Origin: Prorocentrum cordatum
Lineage: Eukaryota > Sar > Dinophyceae > Prorocentrales > Prorocentraceae
NCBI GenBank assembly: GCA_963575745.1
Contig: CAUYUJ010017982.1
Coordinates: forward strand, 386,413 to 450,412
Reading direction: 5' to 3'
Length of the DNA stretch: 64,000 bases
The notes under the pieces are model-generated. The model made no database searches, had not been told where the DNA came from, and saw only the letters and a list, made by a program, of their open reading frames with translations. Position numbers and translations under genes: made by a program. This document shows positions 45,588-57,245 of this stretch, piece after piece (positions within the stretch are counted from its first letter, which is position 1; each line of letters opens with the position of its first letter).

Positions 45588-45629
45588 TGCATAGATATAT
45601 GTGTATGTGTATGTTTGTGTTTATGTATT

Positions 45630-45675
<46 letters not shown>

Positions 45676-45693
45676 TATATATATATGTCTATA

Positions 45694-45735
<42 letters not shown>

Positions 45736-45755
45736 ATATATTCACATATATACAC
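45588..45755. repeat. (AT)n microsatellite
   Basis: About 165 bp of AT with GTCTAT, GTGTGT and ATTAT interruptions. Confidence 0.95.
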
Positions 45756-45827
45756 CTCAGAGTGAGGGGGACGAACGATCACTCACTGTCCCTGGGCGCG
45801 TGGCAAAAGTGAGGTGCTGCGGTGCGG

Positions 45828-46085
45828 ATTGTTGTTGTTGTTGTTGTAGTTGTTGCTGTAGTTTGTTGTTGTCGTTGTAGTTGTAGTTGCTGTTGCTCCT
45901 GATGTTGTGGACTTGCAATTATTCAACAAGTATTATGGTTGGGCCCCCTAGGGGCGCCCTGGCGCTCTCGCCTCGGCGCCAGCTGCATTTCCTTTGAACA
46001 TTAGGCTTACGCTCAAGCGTTTCGGGTGTGCGCCGCAACCGGCCCCCCGACAACAACAACAACAGCAACAACAACAACAACAACC
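45828..46085. repeat. (TTG)n ... (CAA)n pair around a dispersed repeat
   Basis: A (TTG)n tract (45828-45895) and a (CAA)n tract (46052-46083) face each other. The DNA between them from 45955 (CTGGCGCTCTCGCCTCGGCG, CATTTCCTTTGAA, CAAGCGTTTCGGG, CCGCAACCGGCCCCCCGACA) is a diverged copy of 50625-50730. Confidence 0.7.
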
Positions 46086-47055
46086 ATTTTAAGGCTGTAC
46101 GCTCTTACTTGCCCGCGAGTCATTCAACACGTATACCCTACACCCTCGAAACCCGCCTTCGTCTTCGATCACACCCCTTTCGGGGGGATTATTTCTCTTT
46201 GCTGGGGCCGGCGGGCTTAGACGTACGGGCAAACCGGAACGGGCGGACAATCCTTCGGGGGCGTACATCTCTCTGCCCGCCATTGGAATTGGCGTGGGCC
46301 CTGCAAGAGGAGGAGGGGAAGAACGAGGGAGAGTGGGAGGAAGGGGAGGGGGAAGGACGAATGAAGAGGGAAGATGCCACGTTGTGAAGGCGTCCTTGGC
46401 GCGCGCTTGGTTCCTGAGCGCCGAAACGCAATTCCATAATAATTTGTGAGGACGTCGCACGCGAGAGCGCAGTCCTGAGTACATTGTAAGGAAATCTCGG
46501 GCGGGAGCGGGGGCCCTGACTAAGTTGCGAGGAAGTCTCAAGCGGGAGCGCCGTTCCTGAGCAAATTGCACGGAAGTCTCAGGCGGGAGCGGGGGTCCTC
46601 ACTAAATTGCGAGGAAGTCTCAGGCGGGAGCGCCGTTCCTGAGTCAATTGCGCGGAAATGTCAAGCAGGAGCGGGGGTCCTGAGTAAAATTCGAAGAAGT
46701 CTCAGGCGGGAGCGCCGTTCCCACGTAAATTGCACGGAATTCTCAGGCGGGAGCGGGGGTCTTGATTACATTGCGATGAAGTCTCAGACGGGAGCGCCTT
46801 TCCTGAGTAAATTGCGCGGAAGTCTCAGGCGGGAGCGGGGGTCCTGAGTAAAAATCGAAGAAGTCTCAAGCGGGAGCCGTTGTTGTTGTAGCCCGGGGGG
46901 CAGGGGCACAGTTTGAGCAGGAAGACTTTCCTTGAGAAAAAACAAAGTGCGAGCCCCGGGGGTGGCACTTCAATAAAAAAAATCAATGTGCACCGGTGGG
47001 GGGGGGATCAACAATAATTATTCTTCAAGAATGAGAGTTCAACGTCGACAACAAC
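46086..47055 (+). repeat. Module A, copy 1 (diverged), with 41-bp tandem repeats
   Basis: Starts TTTTAAGGCTGTACGCTCTTA after (CAA)n, contains ACCCGCC, GTCTTCGATC and a CCCCTTTCGGGGGG hairpin, then (46435-46880) about ten copies of a 41-bp unit GGAAGTCTCAGGCGGGAGCG that alternate between a GGGGGTCCTG and a CCGTTCCTG ending. It closes with GATCAACAATAATTATTCTT and (CAA)n near 47012-47060. Confidence 0.75.
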
Positions 47056-47061
47056 AACAAT

Positions 47062-48055
47062 CATTTTAAGACTGTTCGCCCTTATATGCTCGAGTGTCCA
47101 ATAACGCCTATTTCCCAAACCCTCGATACCCGCCCTCTTCGTCTTCGATCGGACCCCTTTTGGGGGGTATACCTTTCTTCCCTGCAGGCCGGGCCCCGGC
47201 AAGCGGCGGGGCGGCCGCGGACCGTCGGCCTGGCCAGCGGCAGCGCTGATCGGCGGGGCGGCCGCGGACCGTCGACCCGACCCCAAGAGGGACGGACAGG
47301 GGACCAACCACGACGACGACGACGACGACGACGACGACGTCGAAGACGACGGCGACGATGACGACGGCGACGACGAGCGAAAACGAGAGCGAGAGAGAAC
47401 GACAGCAGGGCCACAAGGACACGAAGTAGGGCACGAAGGGCGACAGCGGGGACACGAAGGGAATGCGTATGGGGCCACGAAGAGCGCGAACGACAGGGGG
47501 CCACGAAGTGCAGATAATGCGGGGCCACAGAAGGCAACTATGGGGCCACTGAGGGTAGCAACTGGGCCACGTAGGACAGTGAGGGGGACACAAATGGCGA
47601 CAGCGGGGCCACGAAGGGCATGCACATGGGGCCACAACGGGCGCGACTCCTGGGTGCCTGGGTGTCGGGAGCGCGGCGCTTGGGCAAATTGCAAGAAATT
47701 CCAACGCAAGGCCATTCTTCAGTAAGTTGCAAGCAAGTCTCCAGCGAGAGCGCGACTCCAGAGCGCCGGGAGAGCGATTCCTGAAATTCTAAAGAAGTCC
47801 CAAGCGAGAGCGCGATTCCTGAATAAAATGCGAGGAGGTCTCGGGCGGGAGCGGGGGTCTTGGCTAAATTGTGAGGAAGTCTCAGGCTGGAGCCGTTGTT
47901 GTTGTAACCTGGGGGCCAGGGGGCCAGTTTGAGCAGGAAGACTTTCCCTGTCAAAAAACAGGTTGCGAGCGTCGAGGGCCACACTTTGATTGAGAAAAAC
48001 AATAAGCACCGGTGAGGGGAGATCAACAATAATTATTCTTCAGAAGTGAGAACTC

Positions 48056-48094
<39 letters not shown>

Positions 48095-48118
48095 AACAAC
48101 AACAACAACAACAACAAT
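47062..48118 (+). repeat. Module A, copy 2
   Basis: Starts TTTTAAGACTGTTCGCCCTTA, has CCCTCGATACCCGCCCTC, GTCTTCGATCGGACC and a CCCCTTTTGGGG hairpin, a GGCGGCCGCGGACCGTCG pair, a (CGA)n patch (47310-47370), GGGGCCACGAAGG units, a few 41-bp units (47700-47900) and the closing GATCAACAATAATTATTCTT (48028) plus (CAA)n. Confidence 0.8.
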
Positions 48119-48895
48119 CATTTAAGACTGGGGACACTCCGTTCTCACCAGTGCCAGGGTTTTCATAGGAGGCGGGCAATACCCCCACTTTGTGGGGGGG
48201 CCGTTTCAAGCTCTACCAAATTTCCATACGACTCTTCGCCACCACCCACACCCAGCTTCCCGCCCTATGACGTTCGGACACTTCACTTCGTGGCATGCGG
48301 ACGACCGTGGCTACTATTCAGGGCCCCGCGGCCGACGACGACGGCGTGCGCGCGCGAAGAAAAAACGAATGTGTCCAATATGGTATTATTTGACAGGGAT
48401 GATGGCCCTGGCATGCGCGCAACCGTTGTTGCAGAAGTTCGAAGCACGTGAAAAAGTTGCTCGCAAGAGCCCGTTTGACAGAAATGTTGAAAAAATATTG
48501 GGTTTCCTCAGAAATCCGCAAGAGCGCGCAAGATGAATGTTTGAAACTTTTTTTTTGAAAAACCATTGGGTTTTTCATGTTTTTATGTTAAAATCGCTAC
48601 GAAAACTAAGGTTTTGGAAGGATTTCATCTTGCGCGCGCGAGTGTGCACTTTGTGTTATTTTTTCAAAGGATTCTTGAAGTTTGGCTATGTTAGAACAAG
48701 ACATTTCATTTTATAGTGTTTTTTGCAAGGGAAAGCGGGCGTCAACAAAACAACCGGATCCGGACACCCACGTTTTGCCTGAGACTTCCTCACGAAAATG
48801 ATGAAAATGTGGCTGCGGCCTAGGCGCGGCGAGGGGGGCGCGCACCAGGGGCCCCAACAATAATTATTCTTTAGAATAAATAATGTTCAACAACA
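48119..48895 (+). repeat. Module B, copy 1
   Basis: Starts CATTTAAGACTGGGGACACT, has a CCCCCACTTTGTGGGGG hairpin, an open frame of 114 codons from 48192 (with GHFTSWHADDRGYYS and a basic RRRRRARAKKKRM patch) and an AT-rich second half, and closes with CAACAATAATTATTCTTTAG then (CAA)n. The 114-codon frame differs at one residue from that of copy 2, but no family is recognised and long AT-rich flanks argue against a gene. Confidence 0.85.
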
Positions 48896-48922
48896 ACAAC
48901 AATAACAACAACAACAACAACA

Positions 48923-48954
<32 letters not shown>

Positions 48955-48974
48955 AACAACTACCAAAAAAACAA

Positions 48975-50345
48975 TATTAAGACTGTTCGCCCTTATCTGC
49001 TCGAGTGTCCAATGACGCCTATTTCCCAAACCCTCGATACCCGCCCTCTTCGTCTTCGATCGAACCCCTTTTGGGGGGTATACCTTTCTTCCCTGCAGGC
49101 CGGGCCCCGGCAAACGGCGGGGCGGCCGCGGACCGTCGGCCTGGCCAGCGGCAACGCTGATCGCCGGGGCGGCCGCGGACCGTCGACCCAACCCCAAGAG
49201 AGACGGACAGGGGACCGACCACGACGACGACGACGACGTCGACGACGACAGCGAAGACGACGACGACGACGGCGACGAGTGAAAGCGAGGGCGAAAGAGA
49301 ACGACAGCAGGGCCACAAGGACACGAAGTAGGCCACGAAGGGCAACAGCGGGGACACGTAGGGAATGCGTATGGGGCCACGAAGAGCGCGAACGAGCGGG
49401 GGCCACGAAGGGCAGATAATGCGGGGCCACAGAAGGCAACGATGGGGCCACTGAGGGTGGCAACTGGGCCACGAAGGACATATGCATATGTGGCCACCAC
49501 GGGCGCGAACGAGCGGGGGCCACGAAGGGCATACGTATATGGGGCCACGAAGGGCAGCGAGGGGGGCACGAAGGGATGCAACGGGGCCACGAAGGGCAGC
49601 GAGGGGGGCACGAAGGGCTGCAACGGGGCCACGACGGGCTGCGACGGGGCCACGGAGGGCAGCGAGGGGGCCACGAAGGGCAGCGAGGGGGCCACGAAAC
49701 AAAGCGAGGGGGCCACGAAGGACTGCAACGGGGCCACGAAGGGCAGCGAGGAGGCCACGAGGGGCTGCAACGGGGCCACGAAGGGCAGCGAGGGGGCCAC
49801 GAAAGGCTGCAACGGGGCCACGAAACAAAACGAGGGGGCCACGAAGGGCTGCAACGGGGCCACAAAGGGCAGCGAGATTGCGATTCCTATGCAATCTGTG
49901 AGGGAGTCCTAAGCGTGAGCGCGACTCCTGGGTGCCTGGGTGTCGGGAGCGCGGCGCTTGAGAAAATTGCAAGAAATTCCAACGCAAGGGCGCTATTCTT
50001 CAGTAAATTGCAAGCAAGTCTCCAGCGAGAGCGCGACTCCAGAGCGCCGGGATAATAAATTCTGAGGAAGTCCCAAGCGAGAGCGCGATTCCTGAATAAA
50101 ACGCGAGGGGTTCTCGGGCGGGAGCGGGGGTCCTGGCTAAATTGTGAGGAAGTCTCATGCGGGAGCCGTTGTTGTTGTTGTTGCTGCAAACCGGGGGCCA
50201 ACGACACGGTTTGACCCTCAAGACTTTCCCTGATAAAAAAACAGGGTTCGAGCACCGGGAAGGGTACTTCAATCGAAAAACACAATGTGCACCGGACGGG
50301 GGGGATCAACAATAACTATTCTTCAAAAATGGGAGTTCAACAACC
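48975..50345 (+). repeat. Module A, copy 3, with expanded 21-bp minisatellite
   Basis: The first 450 bp are nearly identical to copy 2 (48975 aligns with about 47063). Then a 21-bp unit around CCACGAAGGGC is expanded from 49521 to about 49875 (about 17 copies). In one frame it gives heptads ATKGSEG/ATKGCNG. 41-bp-type units follow (49900-50165), then GATCAACAATAACTATTCTT (50307). Confidence 0.8.
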
Positions 50346-50739
50346 CTCTCACTCGATACTTCCTCTTTCTCTACTCGGGACCAGTGCTTTGGCTCGCCGC
50401 CGAACGCCTGCTTTCCCACAGGACTGGCGCTCCCGCTCGGCCATTTCGGCTTTTACTCAAGACCGGCGCTCCCGCCGCGGCGCCGCAAGCGGCCCCCCCT
50501 GCAAACAACGACGCTCCCGTACGATACTCCCCCGCTCTTACTCAAGCCTCCCAGAATCCCTAGAAGCTTTCCGAGTCCATGTTGAACCTGAACGATTGGA
50601 AAACTCTGGGACACCCTACATCCGCACTGGCGCTCTCGCTTCGGCGCCGGCTGCATTTGTTTTGAAAACTAGGTTCGCGTTCAGGCGTTTCGGGGTTGCG
50701 CCGAAACCGCCCCCCGACAACAACAACAACAACAACAAT
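50346..50739 (+). repeat. Spacer with inverted-type 41-bp relatives and (CAA)n
   Basis: GACTGGCGCTCCCGC, GACCGGCGCTCCCGC and ACGACGCTCCCGTAC recur here in the sense opposite to the 41-bp units. 50625-50715 is the better copy of the 45955-46040 segment and ends in CCCCCCGACAACAACAAC. Confidence 0.6.
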
Positions 50740-51511
50740 CATTTAAGACTGGGGACACTCCGTTCTCACCAGTGCCAGGGTTTTCATAGGAGGCGGGCAA
50801 TACCCCCACTTTGTGGGGGGGCCGGTTCAAGCTCTACCAAATTTCCATACGACTCTTCGCCACCACCCACACCCAGCTTCCCGCCCTATGACGTTCGGAC
50901 ACTTCACTTCGTGGCATGCGGACGACCGTGGCTACTATTCAGGGCCCCGCGGCCGACGACGACGGCGTGCGCGCGCGAAGAAAAAACGAATGTGTCCAAT
51001 ATGGTATTATTTGACAGGGATGATGGCCCTGGCATGCGCGCAACCGTTGTTGCAGAAGTTCGAAGCACGTGAAAAAGTTGCTCGCAAGAGCCCGTTTGAC
51101 AGAAATGTTGAAAAAATATTGGGTTTCCTCAGAAATCCGCAAGAGCGCGCAAGATGAATGTTTGAAACTTTTTTTTTGAAAAACCATTGGGTTTTTCATG
51201 TTTTTATGTTAAAATCGCTACGAAAACTAAGGTTTTGGAAGGATTTCATCTTGCGCGCGCGAGTGTGCACTTCGTGTCATTTTTTGCAAAGGATTCTTGA
51301 AGTTTAGTTATGTTAGAACAAGAAATTTCATTTTATAGTGTTTTTTGCAAGGGAAAGCGGGCGTCAACAAAACAACCGGATCCGGACACCCACGTTTTGC
51401 CTGAGACTTCCTCACGAAAATGATGAAAATGTGGCTGCGGCCTAGGCGCGGCGGGGGGGGGCGCGCACCAGGGGTCCCAACAATAATTATTCTTTAGAAG
51501 AAATAATGTTC

Positions 51512-51515
<4 letters not shown>
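50740..51515 (+). repeat. Module B, copy 2
   Basis: Near-identical to 48119-48895 at an offset of 2621-2623 bp; I counted about ten differences by eye over some 770 bp. The 114-codon frame starts at 50813. Confidence 0.85.
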
Positions 51516-51539
<24 letters not shown>

Positions 51540-51544
<5 letters not shown>

Positions 51545-51850
51545 CACTTTACCCGAACGCTCAGTGTTCTCACCAGTGCCAGGGTTTTCATGCGACGCCA
51601 GCCAATACCCCCACTTTGTGGGGGGGCAGTGCAAGCTCTACCAAATATCCACACGACTCTTCGCCACCACCCACACCCAGCTTCCCGCCCTATGACGTTC
51701 GGACACTTCACTTCGTGGCCTGCGGACGACCGTGGCTACTACACTGGCGTGGAGTACACACCCACAGAAGTTGTTAAGCCTACGTTCGTACACCCACAGA
51801 AGTTGTTAAGCCTTGTTAACCCACAGAAGTTGTTAAGCCTTCCACAGAAC
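51540..51850 (+). repeat. Module B, copy 3 (5' part) plus a 20-bp triplicate
   Basis: 51560-51740 repeats the start of module B (TTCTCACCAGTGCCAGGG to CACTTCACTTCGTGGCCTGC). After it, CCCACAGAAGTTGTTAAGCC occurs three times (about 51770, 51794 and 51821). Confidence 0.75.
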
Positions 51851-51974
51851 ATCTGTTGCATATGATGCATATGGTACATGATACACATGATACACATGAT
51901 ACGTACTCACAAGATAGTTGATCACATCTTTAGGGCAAATTCCTGAGGGATGTGGGAATACACAAGAGAGAGAG

Positions 51975-52150
51975 GATATGGTTGTCCCGATGGTTGTCTC
52001 GATGGTTGTCCCGATGGTTGTCCTGATGGTTGTGGTTGTCCCGATCGTTGTCCCGATGATTGTCCCGATGGTTGTCCTGATGGTTGTGCTTGTCCCGATC
52101 GTTGTCCCGATGACTGTCCCGATGATTGTCCCGATGATTGCCCCGGTGGC
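51975..52150 (+). repeat. 12-bp minisatellite GATGGTTGTCCC
   Basis: About 14 copies of GATGGTTGTCCC with GATC, GATT and GACT variants. Confidence 0.85.
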
Positions 52151-52224
52151 GCGAACCCCGTTGCAAGAGCGTGCGAAAGTAGCTCGCGCGAGCTCATGTA
52201 ACATAAATGTTGGAAAACCATTCG

Positions 52225-52910
52225 TTTTTTTAGGATTCGGACAGCGCGCGCGGGTAGAAATTTTGAAAAGTCGTGCAGGTGTTTTTCGAGGACCTACGGT
52301 GCGATTCGTGTGATTTTATGATGCGCGGTGCTAAAATTCTTAAGAAGCCCAATGGTTTTTGGAGATTTCGGCGTGCGCGCGCGAAGAAAAAACGAATGTG
52401 TCCCGCATGGTATTATTTGACAGGGATGATGGCCCTGGCAGGTGCGCAACCGTTGTCGCAGAAGTTCGAAAAAGTTGCTCGCAAAAGCCCGTTTGACAGA
52501 AATGTTTAAAAAGTGTTGGGTTTCCTACGAATCCGCAAGAGCGCGCGGGATGAGATTTTGACATTTTTTGTTGAAAAACCATTGGTTTTTTGATGTTTTT
52601 ATGTTAAAATCGCTGCGAACACTAAGGTTTTGGAAGGATTTCGTCTTGCGCGCGCGAATGTCCACTTTACCTTATTTTTTGCAAGGGATTCTTGAAATTT
52701 GATTATATTAGAACAAGAAATGTCATTTTCTATTGTTTTTTGCAAGGGAAAGCGGATTACAACAAAACAACCGGATCCTGTACACACCCTCTTTTCTGAG
52801 GCTTCCTCACGAAAATGATGAAAATGTAGCTGCGGCCTAGGCGGCGCAGGGGGGGCGCGCACCAGGGGGCCCAACAATAATTATTCTTTAGAATAAATAA
52901 TGTTCAACAA
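52225..52910 (+). repeat. Module B, copy 4 (diverged)
   Basis: From about 52360 it follows the second half of module B (GCGAAGAAAAAACGAATGTG, TGGTATTATTTGACAGGGAT, GAAAAACCATTGG) with many changes and deletions. It ends with the same CAACAATAATTATTCTTTAG and (CAA)n at 52872-52915. 52225-52350 is a partial second relative of the same text. Confidence 0.75.
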
Positions 52911-53640
52911 CAACAACAGCGCAACAACAACAACAGCACAACAACAAAAGCAACAACCACCACAACAAAACCAACTACAACAGCAGCAACAACATCATCA
53001 CCAATACTATTGATGGTAATACGAATGATAATGAAAACTATTAGTACTAATACCAACACCAACAACACCATCACCAACACCAACACCATCAACAACAATA
53101 ATGTTACGACTGTTCGCTCTTATCTGCTCGCGTGCCGATCAACACGTATATCCCAAACCCTCGTTACCCGCCCTCGTCGTCTTCGATCGTATCCCTTTAG
53201 GGGCATATCTTCCTTACCTGCCACGTGCATTTAGTGCAGCCCCTGAAACAAAGAGAAGACGGGTGGAATGGGGGGAGGGCGAAGAATGGAGCACAAGAGA
53301 AATTAGCAGGATGGGTGCAAGGAGCAGAAAACGAATGGTAGAACCAGACGGGCAGATCGGGTGGGCAGACCCATAGCGGGCAGGTCAGGAAGGCAGGCCC
53401 ACGCGACCAGGTCGAGCAGGAGGGTTGCTGAAACGTGGGTCCTGCATGAATCGCGAGGAAGTCTCGAATGATAGCGCGATTCCCAAGTAAATCGTAAGAG
53501 AAGCCAAAGCGAGAGCGTGATTCCTGAGCGCCGAGGGCGCATCGTCGGAATAAACTGCGAGGGAGTGAAGTCCCACGCGCGAGCGCGATTCGTATACAAA
53601 TTGTGAAGAATTCCCGCGCGACAACGCAATTTGGGAACAA
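52911..53640 (+). repeat. (CAA)n-rich linker and Module A, copy 4
   Basis: 52911-53100 is CAA/ACA/CAT-rich. From 53102 the text GTTACGACTGTTCGCTCTTA, CAACACGTATATCCCAAACC and GTCTTCGATC matches module A starts. 53440-53640 holds four 41-50-bp units of the GAAGTC...GAGAGCGCGATTCC type. Confidence 0.65.
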
Positions 53641-53764
53641 GTGGCACGCGTGCCATGGCTCTTGCACCGCAAGAAAGGGGGAGGAGGCCAAGGTGGCGCG
53701 CTGGCTGGTGGATGGGGTGATGGAGGGGGCACTCGGGATGGGGGGGGCGGTGCCGTGCCGGAAT

Positions 53765-54310
53765 AAGGAGCTCGGGTGGGCCAGCTGGGGGCCTTTTTGG
53801 GCCGTCCTGGGACCCTCTTGGGCCGTCTTGGGGGGCCTTGGGCCGTCTTTGGGCCCTCTTCGGGCCCTCTTGGGCCGTCTGCGGGGCCTCCTAGATGGCC
53901 CTCTTGGGGCTCCCTTGGGGGACTCTGTTGGGCCTGTCTCATGCCGTTTTCAAGTTCTCTTGGGCCCTCTTGGAGCCCTGTTAGGACGTCCTGGGGCCCT
54001 CTTAGGGGCCTCTTGGGTTGTCTTGGGGCGATGTGGGGGGCCTCTTGGGTCGTCTTGCATGCTGTTGGGACCGACGAACTGAATTTGCTCAAAATGTACG
54101 TTTCCCAGAGTGCGACGATTTGTGCCTCTTGGGGGCCCTCCGGGGAGCCCGTTGGGCCGTCTTGAGAACCTCTGCAGCCGTCCAGAAGCCGTCTTGGGCC
54201 CTCCTGGAGATCTCTTGGGCCATTTGGCAAATATCATAGGGCGCCTTGGAAGCCTCTTGGGCCAGCTTGGGAACATCTTGGGCCGGTGTTGGGCGCGTTT
54301 TCGACGGTCT
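53765..54310 (+). repeat. CTTGGGCCGTCTTGGG minisatellite
   Basis: A degenerate 12-24-bp repeat made of CTTGGG, GCCGTC and GGCCCT words. On the minus strand it gives RPKRPPRGPQEGP-like text. A relative on the opposite strand lies at 63.26-63.47 kb. Confidence 0.75.
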
Positions 54311-54414
54311 GGGAGGTCTTCCGACAGGTGCCCCGGGGCTGCGGAGCATCGTCAACAAGGAATGGGGTAGCGGCCATCCAGGGGGGGGCATGCAACATGT
54401 GTATATACATACTA

Positions 54415-55535
54415 ATACATAACATGCAGACATACATACATACATACATACATACATGCATACATGCATGCAAACATACATACATACATACAGGCAGGCA
54501 TACATACACATACATACATGCATGCATGTATGCATACATGCATGCACACATGCAATTATACATGCATGTATATACCTACGTATATGCATGCATGTAGGCA
54601 TACCTACATACAAACATGCATACATACAAACATGTGGTGAATATGTATGTGTAAATATACGTATGCATACGTACACACATTCCTACAGACATACGTACAA
54701 ACATACATCCATCCATCCATCCATCCATTATCCATCCATACATGCATACATACAGAATCACATATACACCCACATACATACGTACATACATACGTACACA
54801 CATACCCACAACAATACGGACACACGTGCTTACATGCATGCATGCATGCATGCATGGACACATACATACAGACATATATATGCCGACATGCATGCATCTA
54901 TATACACAAACATACATACATGCATGCATGCATGACATACCTGAACACATCCATCCACTCATCCGTCCATACATACATACACACACACTCGTATACACAT
55001 ACATACATCAATACATCCTGACACACATACACACATACGTACAGACATGCACACATGCACACATACATACATACATACATACATACGTACATACATACAT
55101 ACATACATACATATACATACACATCCACATACACATACCCATACCCATACCCATACCCATACACATACACATACACATACATACGTACATGCATGAATGT
55201 ATGCAGGTATGGATATAAAAACCCATCCATCAATACATACACATACACATACACCTATACACACATACATACATCAATCCATCATACCATACATACATAC
55301 ACACATACGTACGCACATACATACACACATACACAAATACATCCACCCATCCATCCATCCATACAGCCATTCATACATGCACACATACACACATACATAC
55401 ATGCACATATACATACATATCCATATATCCATCTATCCACCCATACATATAGATACAGGCAGACATAAGTAGACACATACGTACATACATACACTCACAC
55501 ATACATGCATGCATGCATGCATACATACATACACA
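54415..55535 (+). repeat. (ACAT)n microsatellite region
   Basis: About 1.1 kb of CATA/ACAT tetranucleotides, with CATG palindrome runs (54840-54855, 54920-54932), CCAT runs (54706-54740) and CCCATA runs (55137-55165). Frames of 140-200 codons in it are low complexity. Confidence 0.95.
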
Positions 55536-55805
55536 CGTGGAAGCGAGGAAGGCAGCTTGTGACATTCCCGCTGGGCACTTGGCCGCTTCCAGCTCATACC
55601 TGCCCACCGTCTCCCCCCACACCCCGCATCCAACACCCTACACACATCTGCCCAAGGCTGCGGAGAGCAACCAAGGATCTACAGGGGCTTCCAGGCAATC
55701 TCCCGGAAACTCCATCGGACCCTAGAGCCCCAGAGAGCTTCCCGAGGCCGTCCCAAAGGGGAGGGAGGGCGAAAGAGGATGGTGCAGAACTGCCAACATG
55801 GATGG
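55536..55805. other. Unassigned sequence
   Basis: No gene or repeat recognised. Confidence 0.4.
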
Positions 55806-55998
55806 CCAGACTCCGTCGTCGCCGTCGTCGTCGCCGTCGACGCCGCCGTGGCAATCGTCGTCGTCGTCGTCGTCGATGTCGTCGTCGTCATCGCCGTGGC
55901 CGCCGGCGGCGTCGTCGTCGTCGTGGCCGCCGCCGTCGCCGTCGCCGGAATCGCCGTTGCCATGGACGGCGCCGTCGCCGTCGCCGTCGCCGCCGACG
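55806..55998 (+). repeat. (CGT)n microsatellite
   Basis: About 190 bp of CGT/CGC triplets. Confidence 0.9.
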
Positions 55999-56030
55999 CT
56001 TGAGCATTCCTCTAGTCCTACCACGAAGTT

Positions 56031-56162
56031 TTCTTAGAACAAAGACATGCTCCAAGGACAACAACCATGTTCTTAGAACAGAAGCCCGATGTGAGAAAAC
56101 AAGACAGACTCCGCCAGAAATGTTCTGAGAACATCCCAGGGTGACCACAACAGGTTCTTAGA
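56031..56162. repeat. Four TTCTNAGAA palindromes
   Basis: TTCTTAGAAC at about 56033, GTTCTTAGAAC at 56070 and 56151, and GTTCTGAGAAC at 56121. The perfect form is an 11-bp palindrome with one central base. It contains the nTTCnnGAAn-like layout of heat-shock elements, though a role is not shown. Confidence 0.75.
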
Positions 56163-56584
56163 ACATTGTTTGGTAGGGCTATATCGGCTACGCGCAAGAG
56201 TGACCCTAGGTAAGAGTGACCTTTGGTGCGCGGTTTTTAGGGGGCCGCGTGGGGACCAAACCTAGTCGCGCAAGCTGTTGCTCCTACTTCGTTTTTCGCC
56301 ATCTGGGGACTCATCTGTGCCCGCACCAAATGTCACTCCGGCGAAAGGTTATTCTTACGTCTAGTCGAGTTTGGTAGGGCTATGGGAAAGCCGGGGCGCT
56401 TCGCCACTGCTTGAGACGCGGGCCTTGGCCGGCCGGGGGCGGCGGCCGCGCCGCGCGAGGGCCGCCCGGCCCGTGCACCATGGGCGCGGAACGGGGCGGG
56501 CCGTGGGCGGCCCGGCCGAGGGGCCGCAGGGCTCGGGTCTGCCAAGAGGGGGGCGGGCACTTGGTGGGGGAAGAGGGGAGGATA

Positions 56585-56609
56585 GGTTTAGGGTTTAGGG
56601 CTTAGGGTT
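56585..56609 (+). repeat. Interstitial telomeric repeat
   Basis: GGTTTAGGGTTTAGGG followed by CTTAGGGTT: three TTTAGGG-type units. TTTAGGG is the telomere repeat known from dinoflagellates and plants. Confidence 0.75.
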
Positions 56610-56762
56610 CAACAGGCTTGGCCGCATCCTATCTTGGCCGCATCCCCTCCTGCCTGCGAACCCACCTGCGGTGGCTGTCGTTCTCACCCGCAGACCACCC
56701 AACCATAAAGATCACCCCCCCCCCCCCCTCTTTAGCACTACAGCGAGTACCGCGAGCGCCAG

Positions 56763-57245
56763 GATATGCTATGCTATGCTATGCTGTGCTACGCCATGAG
56801 CTCCCCAAATTTAGGGGAGACCAACAGCACATCATACGAATAGGCTACGCTATGCTACGCAATGCTGTGCAACGATATGCTATGCTACAATGTGCTATGC
56901 AATGCTACGCTATGATATGCTATGATATGCCGTGCTACACCATGCGTTTCCCAAATTTATGTGGAACCCAACAGTACATCATACGCATGGGCTAGGATAT
57001 GATATGCTATGTTATGCTATGCTATGATATGCTATGCTACGCTGTCTATGCTGTGATACGATATGCTGTGCTATGCTGTGCCGTGCTATGCTGGGCTGTG
57101 AGGCCCCCCCACCCATACCCACCTGCCAAGGCACGATGCGGGATAGGCCGACGGCCATTAAATATAGACAAGCCATCATACGTATAGGCTATGCTATGCT
57201 ATGCTGCTATGCTGTGATATGCTATGCTATGCTATCCTATGCTAC
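56763..57245 (+). repeat. (ATGCT)n pentamer arrays
   Basis: Perfect and degenerate ATGCT runs at 56763-56800, 56845-56945, 56995-57095 and 57185-57245, with short spacers holding a CCCAAATTTA block and CATCATACG three times (about 56830, 56977 and 57175). Confidence 0.9.

Noticed and set aside
46435-46880. Possible CRISPR-like array (41-bp spaced repeats)
   Set aside because: The units are contiguous and degenerate with no unique spacers, in a eukaryotic context with no cas genes.
54456-55468. Frames with IHTY and MYVC repeats
   Set aside because: Translations of the ACAT microsatellite on the two strands.
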